64,000 nt of DNA from Novosphingobium mathurense (lineage in GTDB: Bacteria; Pseudomonadota; Alphaproteobacteria; Sphingomonadales; Sphingomonadaceae). Shown one piece after another: positions 55,531-64,000 of the stretch. The notes under the pieces are model-generated. The model did not search any database and had not been told where the DNA came from. It worked only from the letters and a program-made list of their open reading frames with translations. The first letter of the stretch is position 1. Each line of letters begins with the position of its first letter. The stretch covers positions 620,001-684,000 of the forward strand of contig NZ_FVZE01000001.1 of NCBI RefSeq assembly GCF_900168325.1, given 5' to 3'. Both the position numbers and the translations under genes were made by a program.

Positions 55531-56217
55531 ATGAAATTTCGCCTTCCTCTCACCGCGACGATGATCGGGCTTGCGCTGGTGGCTGCACCGGCCCTGGCGA
55601 AGAAAAAGGATGTACCCGCTCCTGCTGCGCCGGCGCTTTCGTCGGTCGTCGACACGGACATGTCGCACGATCCGCAGAACATCCTGTTGCTCGATCTTTC
55701 GGACGGCGGCCGCGTGGCGATCCGCCTGATGCCGGAATGGGCGCCCCACCACGTGGAGCGGATCAAGTCGCTTGCCGAGCAGGGCTTCTACAACGGTGTC
55801 ATCTTCCACCGCGTGATCGACGGCTTCATGGCGCAGACCGGCGACCCGACGGGAACCGGTCAGGGCGGCTCGCAACTGCCTGACCTGCAGGCCGAGTTCA
55901 ATTCGCTGCCGCACTTGCGCGGCACCGTTTCGATGGCGCGCACCAACGATCCGAACAGCGCGAACAGCCAGTTCTTCATCGTGTTCTATCCGCGCTTCTC
56001 GCTCGACCACAAGTATACCGTGTTCGGCCGCGTGATTTCGGGCATGCAGTACGTCGATGCGATCCAGCGCGGCGAACCGCCGCAGAACCCGACGCGCATC
56101 GTTCAGGCGACGCTCGCCTCCGATCACAAGGCGCCGCCTGCACCGGGTACTGTCGCAGCATCGGCCACGGCGGCTCCGATTACCGCGGACCAGCTCAGCA
56201 ATTCGACATCCGACTGA
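55531..56217 (+). CDS. Exported cyclophilin-type peptidyl-prolyl isomerase
   Basis: 228 aa. The signal peptide is MKFRLPLTATMIGLALVAAPALA. The cyclophilin core has VIFHRVIDGFMAQTGDPTGTGQGG, RGTVSMARTNDPNSANSQFFIVF and YTVFGRVISGMQYVDAI. A periplasmic foldase, followed by a Ala/Pro/Thr-rich tail. It sits between coaD and queA as in many alphaproteobacteria. Confidence 0.94.
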   Translation: MKFRLPLTATMIGLALVAAPALAKKKDVPAPAAPALSSVVDTDMSHDPQNILLLDLSDGGRVAIRLMPEWAPHHVERIKSLAEQGFYNGVIFHRVIDGFMAQTGDPTGTGQGGSQLPDLQAEFNSLPHLRGTVSMARTNDPNSANSQFFIVFYPRFSLDHKYTVFGRVISGMQYVDAIQRGEPPQNPTRIVQATLASDHKAPPAPGTVAASATAAPITADQLSNSTSD

Positions 56218-56285
56218 GCTGCGCACAGGGCCCTATTGCAACGCCCGATCTTGTCGAAGTCCGCGCGCTGCTCTAGCGCGCGGCC

Positions 56286-57314
56286 ATGCGCGTTGACCTC
56301 TTCGATTTCGACCTTCCCACCGAACGCATAGCCCTTCGTCCGGCCAAGCCGCGCGATGCCGCGCGCATGCTGGTGGTGGAGGGCGATGCACTGTTCTCCG
56401 ACCGCCATGTACGCGACCTGCCGCAGAGGCTGCGCAAGGGCGACGTGCTGGTCTTCAACGATACCCGCGTGATCCCGGCCCAGCTGGAAGGTCGCCGCGG
56501 AGAGGCCCGGATCGGTGCGACCTTGCACAAGCGCATCGACCTGCGCCGCTGGCAGGCCTTCGTGCGCAATGCCAAGCGGCTCAAATTGGGCGACCGGATC
56601 GAATTCCCGGCCGAAGTGACGGCGATTGCCGAGGCACGGCACGACGACGGCAGCTGGACGCTAGCCTTTGAGGGCGACGAGCCGGTCGAAGTGCTGCTCG
56701 AGCGGGCAGGGCGCATGCCGCTGCCGCCCTACATCGCCGGCAAGCGCGAGACCGACGAGGCCGACCGCTCGGACTACCAGACCATGTTCGCGCGCGAGAA
56801 GGGCGCGGTTGCCGCTCCCACTGCGGCGCTGCACTTTACGCCTGAACTCGTCGACCGGCTCGACGAAGCCGGTATTGCCCGCGAGACGCTGACGCTTCAT
56901 GTCGGGGCGGGGACTTTCCTGCCAGTGAAGGCCGACGACACTGCCGACCACAAGATGCACGCCGAATGGGGACGCATCGACCAGGCCACCGCGGATCGTC
57001 TCAATGCCGCGCGCATGGCCGGTGGCCGCCTGATCGCCGTTGGCACGACCAGCCTGCGCCTGCTGGAAAGTGCGGCGGGTGACGACAACGTGATCCGGCC
57101 GTTCGAAGGCGATACCTCGATCTTCATCACCCCGGGCTATCGCTTCAAGGCGATCGACGGCCTGATGACCAACTTCCACCTGCCCAAGTCTACGCTGTTC
57201 ATGCTCGTCAGCGCGCTGATGGGGCTGGAGAAGATGCAGGCAGTCTATGCCCACGCCATTGCCGAGGAATACCGCTTCTATTCCTATGGAGATTCGAGCC
57301 TGCTGCTGCCCTGA
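56286..57314 (+). CDS. queA: S-adenosylmethionine:tRNA ribosyltransferase-isomerase
   Basis: 342 aa. [24 protein letters not shown] is the family N-terminus. [64 protein letters not shown] and [19 protein letters not shown] are diagnostic. It forms epoxyqueuosine on tRNA and functions after tgt, which lies about 2.9 kb downstream. Confidence 0.97.
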   Translation: MRVDLFDFDLPTERIALRPAKPRDAARMLVVEGDALFSDRHVRDLPQRLRKGDVLVFNDTRVIPAQLEGRRGEARIGATLHKRIDLRRWQAFVRNAKRLKLGDRIEFPAEVTAIAEARHDDGSWTLAFEGDEPVEVLLERAGRMPLPPYIAGKRETDEADRSDYQTMFAREKGAVAAPTAALHFTPELVDRLDEAGIARETLTLHVGAGTFLPVKADDTADHKMHAEWGRIDQATADRLNAARMAGGRLIAVGTTSLRLLESAAGDDNVIRPFEGDTSIFITPGYRFKAIDGLMTNFHLPKSTLFMLVSALMGLEKMQAVYAHAIAEEYRFYSYGDSSLLLP

Positions 57315-57405
57315 TTCGGCAGAGCTGGACCAACTTGTGGGAATTGCGTCGCAATCTCACGGTCCAGGTCTTGGAACTGCCATCGTCATGCCCCATCAAG
57401 GCAAG

Positions 57406-58341
57406 ATGGAATCCATTCTCGAAATCCGCGGTCTCACGAAGACTTACGCGGGCGGCTTCACGGCGCTGCATGGCGTCGACCTCGACATTCGCAAGGGCGA
57501 GATCTTCGCCTTGCTCGGTCCCAATGGTGCAGGCAAGACGACCCTGATCGGTGCCGTGTGCGGACTGGTGCGTCCCAGTTCCGGCACGATCCGGGTCTTC
57601 GGTGAAGACCTTGGCTCGCACTGGCGCAGCCTGCGCGCCCGGATCGGATTGGTCCCGCAGGAGCTCGCGACCGACATGTTCGAAACGGTCATGCACACCG
57701 TGAACTATTCGCGCGGGCTTTTCGGCCTGGCGCCGGACGCGGGCAAGATCGAGGAGATCCTCAAGGCGCTCAGCCTCTGGGACAAGCGCAACGAGCAGAT
57801 TCGCGCGCTGTCAGGGGGGATGAAGCGCCGTGTGCTGATCGCCAAGGCGCTGGCGCATGAACCGCAACTGCTGTTCCTCGACGAGCCGACGGCGGGCGTC
57901 GACGTCGAACTGCGGCGCGACATGTGGCAGCAGATCGCCAAGTTGCGCGACCTTGGCACCACGGTCATCCTGACGACGCACTACATCGAAGAGGCCGAGG
58001 AAATGGCCGACCGCGTCGGCATCATCCAGGCCGGGCGAATCCGCATGGTCGAGCAGACCTCGGTTATGATGAAGCAGCTTGGCCGTACCGAAGCGCATAT
58101 CAGGCTGGCCCAGCCGCTTGCGGATATACCCACGATGCTGGACCGTTTCGCGGTCACGCTTGGCGATGGCGGCGCGGAGCTTTGCTACCGCGGCGGAGAC
58201 GGCGCAGGGGGCGGCAAGGCCGAAGTGGCCGAGCTGACCAAGACGCTGGTCGCGGCCGGAATCGACTACACGTCGATCGACATTCGCGAATCGAGCCTCG
58301 AAGAGATCTTCGTCAATCTGCTTGAAGGAGAGGCGCAGTGA
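57406..58341 (+). CDS. yadG: ABC transporter ATP-binding protein (YadG type)
   Basis: 311 aa from the ATG at 57406 (AAGG 5 nt upstream; an ATG at 57388 is also in frame). Walker [10 protein letters not shown], signature LSGGMKRRV, Walker [13 protein letters not shown], and H-loop [10 protein letters not shown]. Sequence order and wording closely follow E. coli YadG, an ABC-2-type exporter ATPase. Its stop overlaps the permease start. Substrate unknown. Confidence 0.91.
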   Translation: MESILEIRGLTKTYAGGFTALHGVDLDIRKGEIFALLGPNGAGKTTLIGAVCGLVRPSSGTIRVFGEDLGSHWRSLRARIGLVPQELATDMFETVMHTVNYSRGLFGLAPDAGKIEEILKALSLWDKRNEQIRALSGGMKRRVLIAKALAHEPQLLFLDEPTAGVDVELRRDMWQQIAKLRDLGTTVILTTHYIEEAEEMADRVGIIQAGRIRMVEQTSVMMKQLGRTEAHIRLAQPLADIPTMLDRFAVTLGDGGAELCYRGGDGAGGGKAEVAELTKTLVAAGIDYTSIDIRESSLEEIFVNLLEGEAQ

Positions 58342-59108
58342 TCGCTTTCAACGCCCGCAGCGCCTGGACCATTTACAAGCGCGAAGTCGCACGCGCGTTG
58401 CGCACGGCCATGCAGTCGATCCTTGGTCCGGTGCTGACCACCGTTCTCTATTTTGTCGTCTTCGGCGCGGCTATCGGCGGTCGGATGGAGACGATGGACG
58501 GGGTCAATTACGGTGCCTTCATCGTGCCTGGGCTGCTCCTGCTCACGTTGCTGAGCGAAAGCACGTCCAACGGCAGCTTCGGCATCTACATGCCGCGCTT
58601 CACCGGCGCGATCTATGAACTGCTTTCCGCGCCCGTCGGCACGGCCGAGACGCTGGTTGGCTTCGTCGGGGCGGCGGCGACCAAGTCACTGATCCTGGCC
58701 GCTATTATTCTCGGGACCGCGACTTTCTTTGTCGACTATACGATCCTGCACCCGTTCTACACGCTCGGCTTCATCCTGCTGGTCTCGGCAAGCTTCTCGC
58801 TCTTCGGCTTCATCCTCGGGATCTGGGCCGACAGCTTCGAGAAGCTGGGCATCGTGCCGGTCCTGTTTATCGTCCCGCTGACTTTCCTGGGCGGCACGTT
58901 CTATTCGATCGACGTCCTGCCCGAACCGTGGCGTTCGGTGGCCATGGCCAACCCGGTCGTCTATCTCGTCAACGGACTGCGCTGGTGCTTCTACGGCAGT
59001 TCGGACTTCCCGATTGCCACTTCGCTGGGGATGACTCTGGCGTTCCTCGCGATTTGCGTGGCCTTCATCGCATGGATCTTCAAGACGGGCTGGCGCCTGC
59101 GGTCCTGA
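58338..59108 (+). CDS. yadH: ABC-2-type transporter permease (YadH type)
   Basis: 256 aa from a GTG overlapping the ATPase stop by 4 nt. Six hydrophobic helices. FGAAIGGRMETMDGVNYGAFIVPGLLLLTLL and PLTFLGGTFYSIDVLPEPWRSVAMANPVVYLVNGLRW are typical ABC-2 permease signatures. Forms an exporter with the preceding ATPase. Confidence 0.91.
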   Translation: MIAFNARSAWTIYKREVARALRTAMQSILGPVLTTVLYFVVFGAAIGGRMETMDGVNYGAFIVPGLLLLTLLSESTSNGSFGIYMPRFTGAIYELLSAPVGTAETLVGFVGAAATKSLILAAIILGTATFFVDYTILHPFYTLGFILLVSASFSLFGFILGIWADSFEKLGIVPVLFIVPLTFLGGTFYSIDVLPEPWRSVAMANPVVYLVNGLRWCFYGSSDFPIATSLGMTLAFLAICVAFIAWIFKTGWRLRS

Positions 59109-59129
59109 TTTCATAGATTCGATTCGGTC

Positions 59130-61321
<2,192 letters not shown>

Positions 61322-61507
61322 TCGGCCCCGGTGCAGACCGGGACCGATCTTTCGCATTGGCTTTCGACCGATCCCGAGCAGGTTTCACGGGACAAAGTCG
61401 TGCGGCTATGGACAAGCGGCTGCATCACCCGGACATTCCCCTGACCGGCATTTTCCAAGCGAATCGGATTTTCCGGTGCCGGAACAGCAGGACAGGGGGT
61501 GTTGTTC

Positions 61508-62134
61508 ATGCCGACCATCGCGATCGTCAGCCAGAAGGGCGGCTCGGGCAAGACGACCATGGCGCTCCATCTGGCCACCAGCGCGGTCTATGCCGGCCGG
61601 GAAACCTGCGTCATCGACACGGATCCGCAAGCGACGTCCGCGACCTGGGGAGACTGGCGGGGCGATTTCAAGCCGGAAGTCATGACCTGCCCGCCGGTAC
61701 GCCTGTTCAGCACGATCGAGAAAGCGCGGCGTGGCGGCGCCGAACTGGTCGTCATCGATACTCCGCCGCACGGAGACACGGCATCGCGTGAAGCGGTGCG
61801 CGTGGCCGATCTCGTCCTGATCCCGACCCGCGCCCGTGCCTTCGACCTTCATGCGCTGGAAGCGACGGCGGGGCTGATGACCTTTGCGCGCAAACCGGCC
61901 TTCGTCGTATTCAACGCCGTTCCGGCGCGGGCCAGCCGCATGATCGAGGAAGCCACGAAATCGGCCGAGGCGCTGGGTCTGCAGGTCTGCCCCGTCCAGT
62001 TCGGCGAAAGGGCTGCCTTCCACCGCTCGTCAGGAACCGGCGAAGTGGCCGGTGAGATCGAGCCGGACGGCAAGGCCGCCTGCGAAGTCGACGCCCTGTG
62101 GAAATGGGCGTCGGGCCATATCACTCTGAAATGA
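61508..62134 (+). CDS. Orphan ParA-family ATPase
   Basis: 208 aa. Deviant Walker A KGGSGKTT (10-17). DTDPQATSATWGDW is the ParA motif, and VVIDTPPHGDT is Walker B. No parB or centromere-like repeat is adjacent. Short ParA-like proteins of this class position cargo such as plasmids, chemoreceptor arrays or polar factors; the cargo here is unknown. The ATG at 61508 is preferred over an in-frame TTG at 61499. Confidence 0.88.
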   Translation: MPTIAIVSQKGGSGKTTMALHLATSAVYAGRETCVIDTDPQATSATWGDWRGDFKPEVMTCPPVRLFSTIEKARRGGAELVVIDTPPHGDTASREAVRVADLVLIPTRARAFDLHALEATAGLMTFARKPAFVVFNAVPARASRMIEEATKSAEALGLQVCPVQFGERAAFHRSSGTGEVAGEIEPDGKAACEVDALWKWASGHITLK

Positions 62135-62139
62135 AACGC

Positions 62140-62154
62140 GGCGCTTCTTGCGCC
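62140..62154. terminator. Possible hairpin between parA-like gene and small ORF
   Basis: GGCGC-TTCTT-GCGCC is followed by CCTTTC on the plus strand. The stem is only 5 bp and the T-run is weak, so this is tentative. Confidence 0.35.
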
Positions 62155-62158
62155 CCTT

Positions 62159-62371
62159 TCAGGCTGGAGCCTTCTGGAGGTCGGCGGGGTGGCCGGGTTT
62201 CGCGCTGCGCGGCTTCATGACCTCGAGCCGGGTGCCGACGTAGGCCACGAAGCGGCCGGTGCGGGAATCGAGAAAGCCGGCCCCGATCTCGCAGGCGAAG
62301 CGCTTTGCGGTATCGAGATCGGGGTACCATTTGCCGGTGCGGTGGGGGGTGATGAAACGGTATCGCTGCAT
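62159..62371 (-). CDS. Small protein of unknown function
   Basis: 70 aa from the ATG at 62371 (MQRYRFITPHRTGKWYPDLDTAKRFACEIG...). The frame is open to 62452 but the region before 62371 looks unconserved. Aromatic and basic residues dominate the N-terminal half (GFLDSRTGRFVAYVGTRLEVM), without signal or membrane segment. No recognised family; it lies between parA and rpsD, downstream of the rpsD terminator. Confidence 0.55.
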   Translation of the reverse strand: MQRYRFITPHRTGKWYPDLDTAKRFACEIGAGFLDSRTGRFVAYVGTRLEVMKPRSAKPGHPADLQKAPA

Positions 62372-62457
62372 GACGATGGTCAAATGCGCGAAGTCTGCTT
62401 CAGTTTCCTGACAAGGGCTTCGAATCGTGTATTTTTGAGGGTGTTTGCCCATGCGAA

Positions 62458-62486
62458 AAGGGCGGCCCCGGAAGGACCGCCCTCTT
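62458..62486 (-). terminator. Intrinsic terminator after rpsD
   Basis: On the minus strand AGGGCGG-T-CC folds onto GG-G-CCGCCCT around UUCC, 10 pairs including one U-G, followed by TTTTC. It starts 29 nt past the rpsD stop. Confidence 0.85.
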
Positions 62487-62515
62487 GCTGAATTCCGTCT
62501 CCGGAAAACCGTGAC

Positions 62516-63130
62516 TTAGCGCGAGTAGAACTCGACGACCAGGTTCGGTTCCATCTTCACCGGGTAGGGCACTTCGTCGAGCGTCGGGACGCGAACGAAG
62601 GTGACCTTGTCGGTGCCGTCGGCAGCGACGTAGTCGGGAACTTCGCGCTCGGGCAGGCTCTGCGCTTCGATGATAAGCGCCATTTCCTTGGCCTTGTTGC
62701 CGAGGCTGATGACGTCGCCGACGCGCACGCGACGCGAGGCGATGTTGCACTTCACGCCGTTGACGCGGATGTGGCCGTGCGAAACGATCTGGCGGGCCGC
62801 GAAGATCGTCGGCGCGAACTTGGCGCGGTAGACGATCATGTCGAGGCGCTGCTCGAGCAGGCCGATCAGGTTCTGACCGGTGTCGCCCTTCATCTTGGCG
62901 GCTTCCTGGTAGGTGCGCTTGAACTGCTTCTCGGTCACGTCGCCGTAGTAGCCCTTGAGCTTCTGCTTGGCGCGCAGCTGGATGCCGTAGTCCGAAAGCT
63001 TGCCCTTGCGGCGCTGGCCGTGCTGGCCCGGGCCGTAGCTGCGGCGGTTAACCGAGCTCTTGGGGCGACCCCAGATGTTCTCGCCCATGCGGCGGTCGAG
63101 TTTGTACTTGGCGCTCTTGCGCTTCGACAT
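62516..63130 (-). CDS. rpsD: 30S ribosomal protein S4
   Basis: 204 aa from the ATG at 63130 (GGAG 7 nt upstream; an in-frame ATG at 63163 is less likely). [21 protein letters not shown] is the S4 N-terminus and the S4 RNA-binding domain reads [31 protein letters not shown]. It initiates 30S assembly by binding 16S rRNA. It stands alone rather than in the alpha operon. A hairpin lies in the upstream leader. Confidence 0.97.
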   Translation of the reverse strand: MSKRKSAKYKLDRRMGENIWGRPKSSVNRRSYGPGQHGQRRKGKLSDYGIQLRAKQKLKGYYGDVTEKQFKRTYQEAAKMKGDTGQNLIGLLEQRLDMIVYRAKFAPTIFAARQIVSHGHIRVNGVKCNIASRRVRVGDVISLGNKAKEMALIIEAQSLPEREVPDYVAADGTDKVTFVRVPTLDEVPYPVKMEPNLVVEFYSR

Positions 63131-63197
63131 ATGTCGTCTCCGTTCTGCTTGTCGCCAGGCCACCTTGGCCAGCGATCCGTGTTGTCCCGGGGCGCAC

Positions 63198-63221
63198 CAA
63201 CCAGCCGTACTTCGCTGGTTG
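63198..63221 (-). promoter_or_regulatory. Hairpin in the rpsD leader
   Basis: CAACCAGC-CGTACTTC-GCTGGTTG, a perfect 8-bp inverted repeat 68 nt before the rpsD start. S4 represses its own mRNA in several bacteria, so this could be an autoregulatory site; that is inference only. Confidence 0.4.
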
Positions 63222-63356
63222 CGGCCGCCGCTTCACCGGGGTGCGGGGCCGAATGGACGGATCTGCCGAAACAGGCAGGCGCCATGTGAAGGCGTGGCCC
63301 TTACGGGGTTGTCAGGGAATGTCAAGCGCGCTGAGGCATTCGGTCTTGAAACCGGC

Positions 63357-64000
63357 TCAATCGCGCTTGCGCCGTGCGTCCTCCAGCGTGCTGAGAATGC
63401 CGCGCAGGGTGCGCACCTCGAGGTGATTCCAGCCGGGCTTGGTCAGCAGGTTGCGCAAGGTCAGGCGATTGGCCGCCGCGCGCGTCTCGGGCCAGAAGTA
63501 GTTCTTCGTCTCCAGGAACCGCTCGAAATGGCCGATCAGCCCTTCCAGTTCGTCTTGCGGGGCAGGGGGGAGCAGTTCTTCGGCGGTCGGCTGCGCAAGA
63601 TCGGCGCCTTTCGACCATTCGTAGGCGCAAAGGATCACGGCTTGCGCAAGATTGAGCGAGGCGAATTCCGGATTGATCGGCACGGTCAGGATCGCGCGGG
63701 CCAGCGCAACGTCTTCGGTTTCCAGGCCAGAGCGTTCCGGTCCGAAGACATAGGCGGAGCGGCCCGGGGCGGTATGGATTTCGCGCGCGGCCTGTTCGGG
63801 GGTGACCACCGGCTTGGTGACGCCGCGCTTGCGCACCGTCGTGGCATAGACATTGGCGCAGTCGGCGACCGCTTCGGCCAGCGTCTCATAGACCTGCGCG
63901 CCATCGAGCACCTGGTCGGCCCCGGCGGCGGCAGGCCCAGCAGAAGGGTTCGGCCAGCCGTCGCGCGGCGAGACGAGGCGCATTTCGGTAAGTCCGAAGT
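63357..64000 (-). CDS. trmJ: TrmJ/SpoU-family tRNA (cytidine/uridine-2'-O) methyltransferase, partial
   Basis: Cut by the right edge. The readable frame continues upstream of the ATG at 63983 as ...FGLTE-MRLVSPRDGWPNPSA, which matches the internal NFGLT(E/R)MRLV motif of TrmJ, so 63983 is not the start. Knot motifs visible: ATTVRKRG, YVFGPERSGLETEDVALARAILTVPINPEFASLNLAQAVILCAYEW. A C-terminal extension (about 160-208 of the visible part) suits TrmJ/LasT. It probably methylates nucleotide 32 of tRNA. Confidence 0.87.
   Translation of the reverse strand, partial: FGLTEMRLVSPRDGWPNPSAGPAAAGADQVLDGAQVYETLAEAVADCANVYATTVRKRGVTKPVVTPEQAAREIHTAPGRSAYVFGPERSGLETEDVALARAILTVPINPEFASLNLAQAVILCAYEWSKGADLAQPTAEELLPPAPQDELEGLIGHFERFLETKNYFWPETRAAANRLTLRNLLTKPGWNHLEVRTLRGILSTLEDARRKRD

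Overview
The window is a stretch of high-GC alphaproteobacterial chromosome. It most resembles a Sphingomonadaceae genome of the Novosphingobium/Sphingobium type. Clues are an alphaproteobacterial LexA box (GAAC-N7-GAAC) in front of an imuA-imuB-dnaE2 mutagenesis cassette, a PrsK/PrsR/PrsT (PEP-CTERM) regulatory cluster, a very acidic RNase E with S1-domain insertions, and the zapE-thioesterase-sdhB arrangement. Nearly everything is coding. There is no prophage, insertion sequence, rRNA operon or CRISPR array. The genus is an inference; the class is well supported.

Layout. 0.1-2.5 kb (minus): zapE, a PaaI-like thioesterase and sdhB. 2.9-12.7 kb: an SDR enzyme, rne, an N-acetylmuramoyl-L-alanine amidase, PBP1A, the divergent ohrR/ohr peroxide-stress pair with matching operator-like palindromes, and a shortened sterol-desaturase-like membrane protein. 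12.8-17.0 kb: a translationally coupled molybdenum-hydroxylase operon (FAD, [2Fe-2S] and Mo subunits) followed by a MoaD/ThiS-like small protein and a stand-alone TauD-N-terminus-like protein. 17.0-20.7 kb: efp, an inositol monophosphatase, tRNA-Leu(CAA) and an exported M20 amidohydrolase. 20.7-27.7 kb: a polyprenyl-phosphate sugar transferase with prsK, prsR and prsT, preceded by two copies of a bipartite 23-bp motif that looks like an enhancer-type activator site. 27.7-36.8 kb: panB, an amino-acid permease, then imuA-imuB-dnaE2 under an SOS box. The dnaE2 gene carries an in-frame palindromic repeat-like insertion. 36.9-42.3 kb: a TetR regulator, three tandem tRNA-Glu genes (two TTC, one CTC), recJ, a flavodoxin-like protein, an unknown protein and a nitronate monooxygenase.

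42.5-50.3 kb (minus) is a branched-chain amino-acid block: miaA, ilvB, ilvN, ilvC, a YceI protein, an I78-type lipoprotein and leuA. An unlisted 16-codon leucine-rich leader peptide (six Leu) sits upstream of leuA and points to transcription attenuation. 50.3-61.3 kb: serB, purL, xseB-ispA-coaD, a cyclophilin, queA, a YadG/YadH-type ABC exporter, a DUF481 outer-membrane-like protein and tgt. 61.5-64.0 kb: an orphan ParA, a small unknown protein, rpsD with a leader hairpin, and the 3' part of a TrmJ/SpoU-type tRNA methyltransferase cut by the window edge.

The most novel-looking items are the leuA leader peptide, the paired activator-like sites before the prs cluster, the protein-coding palindromic insertion in DnaE2, the two small proteins at the end of the molybdenum-hydroxylase operon, and the ilvB leader. 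The ilvB leader has a hairpin that pairs fully only in the transcript, directly after a strong alternative start.
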